From positions 124,001-188,000 of the forward strand of contig NZ_JAUAMC010000002.1 in the NCBI RefSeq assembly GCF_031010195.1: a stretch of DNA of 64,000 nucleotides, read 5' to 3'. The notes beneath the pieces are model-generated. The model saw nothing but the letters and a program-made list of their open reading frames with translations. It was not told where the DNA came from and did not search any database. This DNA is from Halomonas sp. SpR8. GTDB lineage: Bacteria > Pseudomonadota > Gammaproteobacteria > Pseudomonadales > Halomonadaceae. The position numbers were made by a program, and so were the translations under genes. This document shows, in pieces, positions 28,701-38,500 of this stretch (position 1 is the first letter of the stretch; the number at the start of each line of letters is the position of its first letter).

Positions 28701-31700
28701 TACTGAATTGGCAAGGCTGGCGGCTGCCAGGCTTCACCTGTCACACAAGCACGGTAGTCGGCAGCAAACTCATCAATGATCAACTGCATAGACCAGCCAT
28801 CAGAGACAATGTGGTGCATCACCACTACCAGCAGATGATCATCTTCAGCACGCTGAATCACCCCCACACGTAGAAGCGGCCCAATTGAGAGATCAAAAGG
28901 GGTGTCGCAAATTTCTCGAACCGCAGTATCGGCAAGAATTTCACATTTTTCAGGCGAAATATTGCTTAAGTCGGAATAGCGAAAATCATATGCGTTTTTA
29001 TCTAAGACAACCTGTTTCGCCAGGCCATCATTATTGGACACGAATACTGTCCGTAGTGACTCATGACGCTCCACCAAGGCCGTGAAACAACTCTGCAAAG
29101 CCTCAAGGTCTAACTTACCCTTTAGGTTTAGCGCCCCTGAGATATGGTAAGCCGTGCTTTTAGGCTCTAGTTGCCACAAAAACCACTGACGTGTTTGAGC
29201 ATAAGATAAAGGCAATGACTTTGTTCGATCAGCGTTTGGCAACACAGGTATGGTTGGCTCTTGCTTCTTATCCTCTCCCTCACCCTGTAACTCATGTGCA
29301 AGTTCAGCAAGAGTTTGCTTCTCAAGTAACTGTTTAGGCGATACCCGCAAGCCACGCTTTCTTGCCCTAGCGACTACTTTCAGACTCAAAATCGAATCCC
29401 CCCCCAGCTCGAAGAAATTGTCGTTGCGCCCCACTCGCTCGCAGCCGATCACATCGGCCCATATCTCAGCTAGCGCCGTTTCGATATCGCCTTCGGGCGC
29501 AGCGTACATATCTCGGCTGGATGTCTTCAGTTCCGGCAGCGCCTTGCGATCCAACTTCCCATTGGCGGTTAGCGGCAGAGCCTCCAGCCGTACTATGGCG
29601 CTGGGCACCATATAGTCAGGCACGCGTTCGCCAAGCTGCGCGAGTAACGCGGCGTCATCGACATCACTCCCGGCGGCCATAACCACATAAGCACACAGTT
29701 GCGCGCGGCCTTCTTCGCTCTCCCGCGCGACGACTTCGGCCTCCGCAATACCCGGCTGATCGCGCAGCAGGGCAGCGATCTCGCTCGGCTCCACCCGATA
29801 ACCGCGAATCTTGACCTGATCATCCACACGGCCAAGGAACTCCAGGCTACCGTCGGCCAGTTGGCGCACACGGTCACCGCTGCGATAGAGTCGCTCCCCC
29901 GCATGGAAGGGGCTGGCGACGAAACGTTCCGCTGTTTGCCCCAGCCGCTGTAGATAACCTTGAGCCAACCCAGGGCCACCCAAGTAGAGCTCGCCGGCAA
30001 CGCCCTTCGGCACCGGATTAAGCCAGGGGTCGAGCACATAGGCCTGAGCATTGGCCAGCGGTTTGCCGATCGGCAGGGTGCTGGCAGCTCGAGCGGCTAT
30101 GTCGGCTTGCTGGGTGAGAATACCGACCGTGGTTTCCGTAGGGCCGTAGTGATTAAGCACCTGGCAGTTTGGCTTGAGTTCGGCGATACGCGCCAGTAGC
30201 GCCCAGTCGGTCGCTTCGCCGCCCAGAATCAGGCGCTCGTGCGGAAGCACGTCAGCCGGAGTTGCCGCACTCAGCAGCGCCCGCAGGTGGCTAGGCACAA
30301 TTTTGAGCACATCCACCTGCTGTTCGCGCATATAAGCCGCAAAGGCATCTGGGTCGAAGGCGCACTCGGGGGAAATAAGATGCAAGGTACGCCCGGTGCA
30401 CAAGGCACCAAACAGCACGGTATGGCCCAGATCCGCCGCTACCGTCGATACCATCGCCATGTTGCGGGCACCTTCTGGTAGCGCCAGCGCTTCCAGAACG
30501 CCCTGCACGTAATTGGCCAGCGCACCGTGACTGACCGCTACCCCCTTGGGCTTGCCCGTGGAGCCAGAGGTATAGATCACATAAGCGGTCTGCTGGGGAT
30601 GGATGATGGGCAGTTCGTGCTCTACTGCAGCCGGAATATAATCAGCAAACGCCAACTCCATTACCGGAACGTCACCGCTCCAGTCGCAAGCCGTGCAGCT
30701 CAGCAGCAAGCGAGCGCCACTATCAGCCAGTTGATAGGCCAAACGCTCCGTTGGCAGTTGCGGATCCAGCGGTACGAAGGCTCCGCCCGCTTTGAGTACG
30801 GCGAGGATACCAAGCACGTATTCACACGAACGCTCGGCGTGAATGGCAACACGCACCTCGGGGCCAACGCCTTCTGCGATTAGTGCTTGTGCCAGACGCT
30901 GGGCTCGAGCATCCAGGCTGGCATAAGTGACGCCATGATCCGGCTCATCTTGCATCGCAAGTTGTTGGGAATGCTCTTCGACGGCTCGATCCCAAAGCTG
31001 TATGACGCTCTCAGAAGGATATGCGGTAGATTTGCCCTCAAGCACCGAAGTGGGGGCAGGGATTTCGAGCGATGCCAACGGTGCATTTGGTTCTTTAAGC
31101 ACTTGCTCAGCCAGACTTTGTAGTGCTCCGGCGAGTCTCTTGATTGTCTGTTCATCAAACAGTGCCGTCGCATAGGCGAAGACGCAGCGAATACCATCGG
31201 AGGAATCGGTAAAATCAAAGCTTAGATCGAAGTGAGCATCACCACCGCTGAGTTCTTCAAGATGTACCTTTAAATCACCTACGGTCTTTTCTCTTTCCAG
31301 CTCTTTCTGCTGGGTGCACTTGACCTGAAATAGCGGATGTACGCCAGGCTGGCGCCCAGGCTGTACCGCCTCTACCAAAGTATCGAAAGGAATATCCTGG
31401 TAGTCCTGCGCATCAAGCACGGTTTCTTTAACAGCGCCTAATAAACTGATAAAACCCTTGGTAGGCTCTAATAAAGTTCTCAGCACTTGAACATTGAGCA
31501 GGTAACCAATCAAACCATGTGTTTCAGCTTTGTTTCGATTAGCACTTGGAGAGCCTATCCGAATGTCGCTTTGTCCACTAAAGCGATGTAGCGTCAGCTT
31601 TAACAGTGACAGCATCACCATATACAGTGAAGCGCCATGCTCACGGGCTAGCTGATGAATACCGTGGCTCACCTCACGAGATAATTGAGCATGACACTGA

Positions 31701-32509
31701 CCAGCTTTCGATGTTTCCAAGGAACCTCTTGGGCGATCAAAAGGAAGATCGATAGGCGCGTGCGAGTCCCCCAAGCGTTGGCGCCAATGGTCTAGCTGCC
31801 GCTCCATTTCGCCAGCCTCAAACCAACTCCGCTGCCATATCGCATAGTCACCAAACTGAATGGGTAACGATGGTAGTGCTGCATTACGTTGTTGGATTCG
31901 GGCTTCGTAAAGCTCGAATAGCTCATTGATGAGCAGTTGAATCGACCAACCGTCACAAGCGATATGGTGCAATACAATGGCAACCGCATGATGGTTAGTA
32001 TTCAACTGGTACATTGCCATGCGGAATGGCGGTTCAACATCAAGCGCAAACGGGCGCTGAGAGAACTCGCCAATAAGGCGCTGTAGCTCTTTTTCCTGCT
32101 CTAACTCGGCATGGTGCTGCAAATCATCGTGTAATACCGGCACCTGCCAGCCACTGAGAACCTCCTGCTGAGGCTCTCCATCCTCGCTCTGAGGATATAT
32201 TGTGCGGAGTACTTCATGACGCGTCACAAGGTCATTCACACTCGACTCGAATGCAGCAACATCCAGTGGGCCTTGCAAATGAAACACACCAGGCATGTTA
32301 TAAGCTGGGCTTGCCGGATCAAGCTGCCATGTCAGCCATAAGCTACGCTGCGAATATGACAACGGAAATTGCTCAGCTCGGGTAGCCGACACGATAGGAA
32401 GCTCACGAAAATCGATGCCACTACTTCTCAGCTTATTCAAAAAACTTCGCTGCGCATCAAACTGTAATTCTGCAAAACGTTGAGCAATCTTTCTTTCATC
32501 CAATTCCAT
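22793..32509 (-). CDS. NRPS2: C-A(Asp)-T-C-A(X)-T-C*-A(Ser)-T siderophore synthetase
   Basis: A 3238-residue three-module synthetase. Landmarks: C (HHIACDG near 178), A (TSGSTGKPKG near 646), T (GGDSI near 1035), C (HHIVSDG near 1231), A ([10 protein letters not shown] near 1708), T (GGHSL near 2091), C* (HHLVMDH near 2321), A (TSGSTG near 2786), T (GGHSL near 3171). Pocket residues: module 1 D-L-T-K-I-G-H-V-G, an aspartate code, so this is the residue the operon's beta-hydroxylase should modify; module 2 D-V-W-N-M-G-L-I-H, not confidently assigned (shares W, N and H with the threonine code); module 3 D-V-W-H-V-S-L-I-D, serine. The third condensation domain lacks the Gly of HHxxxDG. The ATG has a GGAGGGGTGAGG ribosome site and lies three bases after NRPS1. 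It shares an identical 720-base tract with NRPS1. Confidence 0.93.
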   Translation of the reverse strand: MELDERKIAQRFAELQFDAQRSFLNKLRSSGIDFRELPIVSATRAEQFPLSYSQRSLWLTWQLDPASPAYNMPGVFHLQGPLDVAAFESSVNDLVTRHEVLRTIYPQSEDGEPQQEVLSGWQVPVLHDDLQHHAELEQEKELQRLIGEFSQRPFALDVEPPFRMAMYQLNTNHHAVAIVLHHIACDGWSIQLLINELFELYEARIQQRNAALPSLPIQFGDYAIWQRSWFEAGEMERQLDHWRQRLGDSHAPIDLPFDRPRGSLETSKAGQCHAQLSREVSHGIHQLAREHGASLYMVMLSLLKLTLHRFSGQSDIRIGSPSANRNKAETHGLIGYLLNVQVLRTLLEPTKGFISLLGAVKETVLDAQDYQDIPFDTLVEAVQPGRQPGVHPLFQVKCTQQKELEREKTVGDLKVHLEELSGGDAHFDLSFDFTDSSDGIRCVFAYATALFDEQTIKRLAGALQSLAEQVLKEPNAPLASLEIPAPTSVLEGKSTAYPSESVIQLWDRAVEEHSQQLAMQDEPDHGVTYASLDARAQRLAQALIAEGVGPEVRVAIHAERSCEYVLGILAVLKAGGAFVPLDPQLPTERLAYQLADSGARLLLSCTACDWSGDVPVMELAFADYIPAAVEHELPIIHPQQTAYVIYTSGSTGKPKGVAVSHGALANYVQGVLEALALPEGARNMAMVSTVAADLGHTVLFGALCTGRTLHLISPECAFDPDAFAAYMREQQVDVLKIVPSHLRALLSAATPADVLPHERLILGGEATDWALLARIAELKPNCQVLNHYGPTETTVGILTQQADIAARAASTLPIGKPLANAQAYVLDPWLNPVPKGVAGELYLGGPGLAQGYLQRLGQTAERFVASPFHAGERLYRSGDRVRQLADGSLEFLGRVDDQVKIRGYRVEPSEIAALLRDQPGIAEAEVVARESEEGRAQLCAYVVMAAGSDVDDAALLAQLGERVPDYMVPSAIVRLEALPLTANGKLDRKALPELKTSSRDMYAAPEGDIETALAEIWADVIGCERVGRNDNFFELGGDSILSLKVVARARKRGLRVSPKQLLEKQTLAELAHELQGEGEDKKQEPTIPVLPNADRTKSLPLSYAQTRQWFLWQLEPKSTAYHISGALNLKGKLDLEALQSCFTALVERHESLRTVFVSNNDGLAKQVVLDKNAYDFRYSDLSNISPEKCEILADTAVREICDTPFDLSIGPLLRVGVIQRAEDDHLLVVVMHHIVSDGWSMQLIIDEFAADYRACVTGEAWQPPALPIQYADYAVWQRQWMDAGEKERQLAYWKLELGSEHPVLQLPIDFPRRNDGRYRAAHHQVALPESLVSGLRLRSKAAGATLFMTLLTGFQALLYRYTGQEDIRVGVPIANRHRPETQGVVGFFVNTQILRNQLNDRLSLAEALEQSRRAAQGAQEHQDLPFEQLVEELQPERSLSHSPLFQVMFNHQRKDSQSLLTLPNLSFENYSLGEQAAQFELTLNTIEGADGTLRATFVYAAELFNSATIERLAAHYQSLLQALAKYPDQSVNDVDLLSDSEKGQLSEWGTSAQGYPDVGTIHHLIERQAALTPEVTALVFEEQSLSYAELNTRASRLAHYLIGLGVKPETRVGIAMERSIEMVVGLLAILKAGGAYVPLDPEYPLERLAFIAEDSGIELLLTQHHLRESLPVADGLSVVELDRLDVAHHASSNPAVALHGEHLAYVIYTSGSTGRPKGAAIRHDALTNCMLWMQETYQLTDTDTVLHKAPFGFDVSVWEIFWPLSVGVRLVIAQPGDHRDPERIIELIERHGVTTLNFVPSMLKAFLAYPDVKAKTRLKHIMCGGEAVPATLQQDVAECLDGANLHDLYGPTETTIHVTHWWCRDDVHRQIPIGRPISATRTYVLDGELNLVPQGVAGELYLGGVSLARGYLNRSDLTAERFIADPFTEGERLYRTGDLVRWREDGQLEYLGRLDHQVKIRGLRIELGEIEAELLSQPTVREAVVVAQEGPGGSRLVAYVVPQADSELDTAVLRERLGKKLPDYMVPGIVVTLEALPLNANGKVDRKALPEPDLASGSQYEPPQGEIEEALAEIWSEILGVEQVGRHDNFFEMGGHSLLALKVLEQMRHRGLTAQVRTLFQYPELASFAHALMQAPEQVEIIIPPSLIPHDCQTLQPDMLTLIELNAEELREIEAAVPGGASNIQDIYPLAPLQEGILFHHRLQEEGDAYVTPRLLGFDSRERLEAFISGFNKLIARHDILRTAVYWEGLREPVQVVYRHAMLDIEWPSMPDAASGGVAEWLYILVDSEHHRLDVRQAPMIRALAAYDAEHGRWLLQLPSHHLVMDHTTLELLVEEIALIQQGREDELPKPLPFRNFVAQARLGVSLENHEAFFREQLGDVEEPTAPFGLLDIRSNGSDIEEVRVPLSAELAQQVRQQAQRHGVSTASLFHLAWALVLSKTTGHDDVVFGTVLFGRMQGTEGVERALGMFINTLPVRIKMGARGADKCLCQTHDTLSELMHHEHASLGLAQRCSGLSGGTPLFTSLLNYRYSAPQQEGEVVHTWEGMEVLGGQERTNYPITMSVDDLGNGFQLVGQVSRLIGAQRLCDYLNSAIAGIVDNLEAAPQQPLSEISLLRTDEQLLLSEWGENTQQYSAAAPIHQLIEQQAAEIPDAPALVFAGQSLSYAELNTRASRLAHYLIGLGVKPETRVGIAVERSVEMVVGLLGILKAGGAYVPLDPDYPSDRLAYMVEDSGIKLLLTQRHLVDALPLTDGLSVIELDQLDVTDHASTNPQVALHGEYLAYVIYTSGSTGRPKGVANRHHALTNRLQWMQEAYGLTADDAVLQKTPFSFDVSVWEFFWPLMQGARLVMAPPGAHREPGQLVELIRTHGITTLHFVPSMLQAFLAHGEVETCTNLTRLVCSGEALPTELQNQVLARLPHTGLYNLYGPTEAAIDVTHWTCQDDGRNQVAIGQPIAGIRTYVLDGDLNLAPPGVAGELYLGGAGLARGYLHRPDLTSERFVADPFAQSERLYRTGDLVRWREDGQLEYLGRLDHQVKIRGLRIELGEIEAELLSQPEIRESVVVAQEGPGGSRLVAYVVPQTNSEFDTSSLRETLGQKLPDYMVPGVVVTLEALPLNANGKVDRKALPAPDLVGSSQYEPPQGEVEEALAEIWSEILGIEQVGRYDNFFELGGHSLSALRVQSRVEENFDIRLPLRSYFERATLASMCESIQKWGEGAKEEEGAQLEQMAALLDGMES

Positions 32510-32512
32510 GCC

Positions 32513-35500
32513 TCACCCCTCCAATTCATTGAGCAGTTGATCCATAGTGGAGAGCCGCTTCGCGCGACCACCATCGGCATTCACCTGTTTTAACGCGACT
32601 TGTGTTGCCATTTTCGCCAGCGTCGGATATTCGAATATCAGCCGTACTGGCAACGCCTCTCCAAAACGCTGCGTGAAACTTGCTGATATCTGCATCGCTG
32701 CAAGCGAGTGGCCTCCTATTTCGAAGAAGTTGTCATGGCGCCCTACTCGTTCGACGCCAAGTACTTCAGACCAGATCTCTACCAGCGCTTCTTCCACCTC
32801 GCCTTGAGGCGGCTCATACTGCGAGCTACTGGCAAGATCAGGCTCGGGCAGGGCTTTGCGGTCTACTTTGCCGTTGGCATTCAGCGGCAAAGTATCGAGG
32901 GTGACCACAGCTCCCGGCACCATATAGTCCGGCAGTCGTTGTCCTAGTGCTTCACGTAGTGAACTGGTATCAAGTTGAATGTCGTCTTGGGGAACCACAT
33001 AAGCGACTAACCTAGAACCACTGGGGCTATCTTGAGCGACCACCACCGCTTCGCGAACCTCCGGCTGAGAGAGCAGTTCAGCTTCAATCTCACCAAGTTC
33101 GATACGCAGGCCGCGTATCTTCACTTGATGATCAAGGCGGCCCAGATACTCAAGCTGGCCATCCTCCCGCCAACGCACTAGATCCCCCGTACGGTAGAGG
33201 CGCTCTCCCTCGGTGAACGGATCAGCGATAAAGCGCTCCGCCGTTAAGTCGCTACGATTGAGATATCCACGGGCTAGGCTTATCCCGCCCAGGTACAACT
33301 CTCCCGCGACGCCCTGTGGTACTAGGTTGAGTTCACCATCCAAGACGTAGGTGCAGGTGCCACTAATAGGCCTCCCAATGGGGATCTGGCGATGAGCCTC
33401 ATCACGGCACCACCAGTGAGTGACATGAATCGTAGTTTCGGTGGGACCATAGAGGTCATGCAGGTGGGCACCATCAAGACACTCAGCCACGTCCTGCTGA
33501 AGTGTGGCTGGAACGGCCTCGCCACCACACATAATATGTTTGAGCCGCGTTTTGTCCTTAACATCTGGATAGGCCAGAAAGGCCTTGAGCATTGAGGGAA
33601 CAAAATTGAGCGTGGTAACGCCGTGCCGCTCGATCAGCTCGATGATGCGCTCTGGGTCCCGATGGTCGCCTGGTTGGGCGATCACCAAACGTACCCCGAC
33701 ACTCAGCGGCCAGAAAATCTCCCATACAGAGACATCGAACCCGAACGGCGCCTTGTGCAGCACGGTATCTGTATCGGTTAGTTGGTAGGTCTCCTGCATC
33801 CAGAGCATGCAGTTGGTCAAGGCATCATGGCGGATGGCAGCGCCTTTGGGCCGGCCGGTAGAGCCAGAAGTGTAAATCACATAGGCGAGATGCTCGCCGT
33901 GCAGCGCCACTGCTGGATTGGAGGAGGCGTGATGTGCGACATCCAGCCGATCCAACTCAACAACACTGAGTCCATCCGCTACCGGCAATGATTCGCGTAA
34001 GTGGTGTTGAGTCAGCAGCAGTTCGATGCCACTATCTTCGGCGATGAAGGCCAGTCGCTCCAAGGGATACTCGGGATCTAGCGGCACATAGGCGCCGCCT
34101 GCCTTGAGAATCGCCAGCAGTCCCACCACCATCTCAATGGAGCGTTCCATAGCGATGCCCACTCGGGTTTCGGGCTTTACGCCTAAACCGATCAGATAGT
34201 GGGCCAAACGACTGGCACGGGTATTGAGTTCGGCGTAGCTGAGTGACTGCTCTTCAAATACTAGTGCCGTGACCTCTGGGGTTAACGCAGCTTGGCGCTC
34301 GATCAGCTGATGAATTGGTGAAGTGTCGCAATAATGCTGAGTATTCTCTCCCCACTCGCTCAACAACTGCTGCTCGTATTTTCCTAGCAGGCTGATTTCA
34401 CTTATCGCGTGCTGCGGGGCACTTTGCAGACTCGCTACGATGCCTACCACCGCTGCGCGCATGTAATCACATAACCTTTCCGCGCCAACCGAACGGCTTA
34501 CCAAGCCGGCTAGTTGGAAGCCCTCCCCCAAATCATCCACCGACATTCCCACTGGGTAATTAGTCCGTTCCTGCACACTTAGCGCCTCCATACCCTCCCA
34601 AGTAGGCGTGGTACTTCCTTCCAGTTGAGGCGCACTCAGACGGTAGTTCAGCAAGCTCGAAAACAACGGAGTGCCCCCAGGCAAACCACTGCAACGCTGC
34701 GCTAGGCCAAGACTGGCATGTTCGTGGCTCAGTAGCTCAGAGAGAGCATCATGCGTTTGCCGTAAGCATTCATCGACTCCTTGAGAACCCAGTGTGATGC
34801 GCAACGGCAGCGTATTAATAAATACTCCTAGTGCTTGTTCGGCACCTTCGATACCTTGCATACGTCCGGACAGCACCGTGCCAAACACCACATCATCTTT
34901 GCCGGTGGCTTTGGCCATTACCAGCGACCAGGCGAGATGGAAGAAGGCCGCCACGCTGACGCCGTGGCGCCGAGCCTGCTGGCGGATCGCCGCCGCTAGT
35001 TCACCATCAAGTACCAGACGCTGCTCGTCGATATCGTCACCATCACCTAGGACATCGTTGAGATCGAACGGCAGCGTACCCTCGTCAAGATCGCCAAGGC
35101 GACGGTGGAAGTAGGCCTGGTGCTCACTGTCAGACACGCCCAAGCGAGCCTGAGCGATGAAACTGCGGAATGGCATGGGCTCGGGAAGCTCCGCAGAACG
35201 CCCCTGCTCGATCAGGGCGATCTCTTTGACGACCTGCTTAACCGTCATATTGTCATCTATTAGATGGTGGATAAGTAACTGCAGCAGACAACCACTATCG
35301 ACTGTGTCCTCAATGGCCACAGCTCGCATCAAGGGTGCGCGACGCACATCTATCCGGCAGCGACCGGGGCTGGCGGCGTGAGACAACCGTTCCAGGGGAG
35401 ACAGCTTCGAGCCTTCAATACCATCGCCGGACGCCTTCCCAAGCCACTCCACCACCAGCGGTGCTTGGCGGAGGACAACCTGTACCGGTTCGTCGAGTCC

Positions 35501-38500
35501 TTCCCAGAAAAAAGCAGTTCGTAAGATATCGTGACGTGCCATTACTTGGTTAAAGCCATCGATGAAACTTGCCATGCGGGTGTGGTCGTCAAAACGCATG
35601 GTGTAGGAAGTGATGTAAGCATCACGCTCGGCGTGCAGCCGATGATGGAAGAGAATGCCCTCCTGCAGTGGCGCCAAGGGGTAGATGTCCTGAATATTGC
35701 TCCCCCCACCTAGTATCGTCGACTCAATGCGCGCAATCGCTTCCCGGTCGATCGATACCAGGGGGAGCATCCAGGGCTCGATAGTTTCACAGTGCTCGGG
35801 AATTAGGTTGGGCGGAACCTCCACCTTATGCAGGTTGTTAGCCGCTTCTAGCACCTGCGCGAAATCACTTAAACGCGGATGTTCGAACAACTCACGGATG
35901 GCAATATCCCGGCCTCGTTCGCGCAATCGCGCAATCAGCCGCAATGCAAGCAGCGAATGCCCGCCTAACTCGAAGAAATTATCGTGGCGGCCAACCCGCT
36001 CAACTTCCAGCACCTCACACCAGAGCCCTGCCAGACTGACTTCCCACTCGCCGCACGGCGCCTCGAACTCGCCATTCCCGACACCCATGTCGGGATCGGG
36101 CAGCGCGGCACGATCAAGCTTGCCATTGGTGGTTAATGGCAGAGCGTCCATGACGACCAGCGCGCTGGGTATCATATGGTCGGGGAGATGGTGACTCAGC
36201 CGTTTGCGCAGTACCTGAAGGTCGACTTCAACCACGGCCCCGACCATATACCCAACCAGCCGGTCGCCTCCAGGCCCTGAACACGCCACGACCACAGCAT
36301 CACGAATTTCCGGCTGAGCCAACAGGCAGGCCTCGATTTCTCCGAGCTCGATACGGAAGCCGCGGATCTTGACCTGCTGGTCACCACGCCCCAGATACTC
36401 GAGCTGACCATCATCACGCCAGCGCCCCAGGTCGCCGGTGCGATATAACCGCCCACCTTCACTATCAAAAGGGTTGGCAACAAAGCGTTCGGCACTCAAC
36501 CCGGCGCGCTTGAGATAGCCACGGGCAAGTCCTGCGCCCGATACGTAGAGCTCGCCGACAACGCCGATCGGCACGCGATTAAGGTCATTATCCAGCACCT
36601 CGATACCGAGGTCGGGAATGGCGACACCCACCGGGCTGCGCTGCCCTTGCAGATCCGCTGCGGTGATCGGGCGATAGGTCACGTGAACCGTCGTTTCGGT
36701 GATGCCATACATATTGATAAGGCGTGGATGCGTATCGCCGAAACACTCGATCCATGGCCGCAACATTGCAGGCTCCAGAGCTTCGCCACCGAAGATGACA
36801 ACCCTCAGAGCGAGATCCTTACGTGTTTGGATGCCAGGCACGTTGATTAATTGACGGAAGGCAGATGGCGTCTGGTTGAGTACTGTCACTTGTTCCCGGC
36901 ATAGCAGTTCAAGGAAATCTTCGGGGGAGCGACTGGTCCAGAACGGCACCACGACCAACTTGCCGCCCGTACAAAGGGCACCAAATATCTCCCATACCGA
37001 GAAGTCGAAGGCGTAGGAGTGAAACAGTGCCCAAGTGTCTTGCCCAGAAAATTCAAACCAACTCGCCGTAGCGTCAAGCAATCGCGTCACATTGGCGTGA
37101 CTCAGTTGCGCGCCTTTAGGCTGGCCGGTAGAGCCCGAGGTATAAATGACATAGGCGAGGTTATCACCACTCAGCGCTAAACCCGGGTCGTGCGTCGGCT
37201 GCTCCGTGACGTCTAAGCTATCCAACGCGACACTAGTTAGCCATTCGCGCTGAGGGAGCTTCGTCGCCAGCTCAGACTGAGTAAGCAGCAGTTCAATGCC
37301 ACTATCCTCGACCATATAGGCGAGCCGTTCGGCGGGGTAATCCGGATCCAGCGGCACATAGGCGCCACCCGCCTTGAGAATCGCCAGCAGCCCCACCACC
37401 ATCTCGATGGAGCGCTCAACGGCAATACCCACTCGGGTCTCGGGCTTTACGCCTAGACCTATCAAGTAGTGAGCCAAACAGTTGGCACGAGCGTTGAGTT
37501 CGGCGTAGCTGAGTGACTGATCCTCAAATACTAGTGCCGTGGCCTCTGGGGTTGCCGCAGTCTGGCGTTCAATTAGGTGATGGATAGACGGGGCCTCAGG
37601 ATACCGTTGAGAAGTTTTACCCCATTCCTGTAATTGAAGTTGCTCACCTTTATCAAGCAGCTCAATATCCCCTAATGCCTGCTCTGGTGACTTAAGTGAA
37701 TTTTTCAGTAAGGCCTGAAAATATCCCGCTAAGCGCTGGATAGTGCTGGGTTCGAAAAGAGCCGAAGCATAAATAATACTGAATTCCAACTGTCCATCTG
37801 GGGACTCACGTACATCCAGTGTCAAATCGAACTGAGCATCCTGCTGCAGTAACTCCACGCCTGTAAGCGCTTGGTCGGGCAACGCCCGAAATGCACTTAG
37901 ATCCTCTTGCCGATAGTTGAGAACAACCTGAAAAAGAGGATTCTGAGTCGAACTACGCGCAGGCTGAAGCGCTTCAACTAACTGCTCAAAAGGTAAGCTT
38001 GAGTGCGCCAGAGCACCGATAACAGCGTCTTGACACTGTGTCAGTATCGTTTCAAATGAGTGGCGACTATCGATATCATTGCGCAACACTAAAGTATTGA
38101 CGAAAAAACCGATTACCCCCTCTATTTCCTGACGCTGTCGATTAGCAACCGGCACTCCCACGCGGATCTCTTGCTGCCCGCTATACCGGTGCAACAGTCC
38201 TTGAAAGGCTGCCAAGAGCACAGTGAAAAGGCTTGTATTCTGACTCTCGGCGAGTCGGCGCAGGCCCACTTGGAGCTCGTTGGAAAGAGCAAACTCATGC
38301 TGACCGGCACGCTTAGCCGTCGACGCCTGACGGGGATGATCAGTTGGCAAGTCCAACACAGGGTGCTCACTGCCAAGCTGTTGTTTCCAATAAGCAAGCT
38401 GTCTCTCACCCTCACCGGCTGCCAGCCAGTCACGCTGCCAACTTGCGTAGTCAGCGTATTGGACACGCAACTCAGGCAACTGAGCAGGCTCACTACGAAT

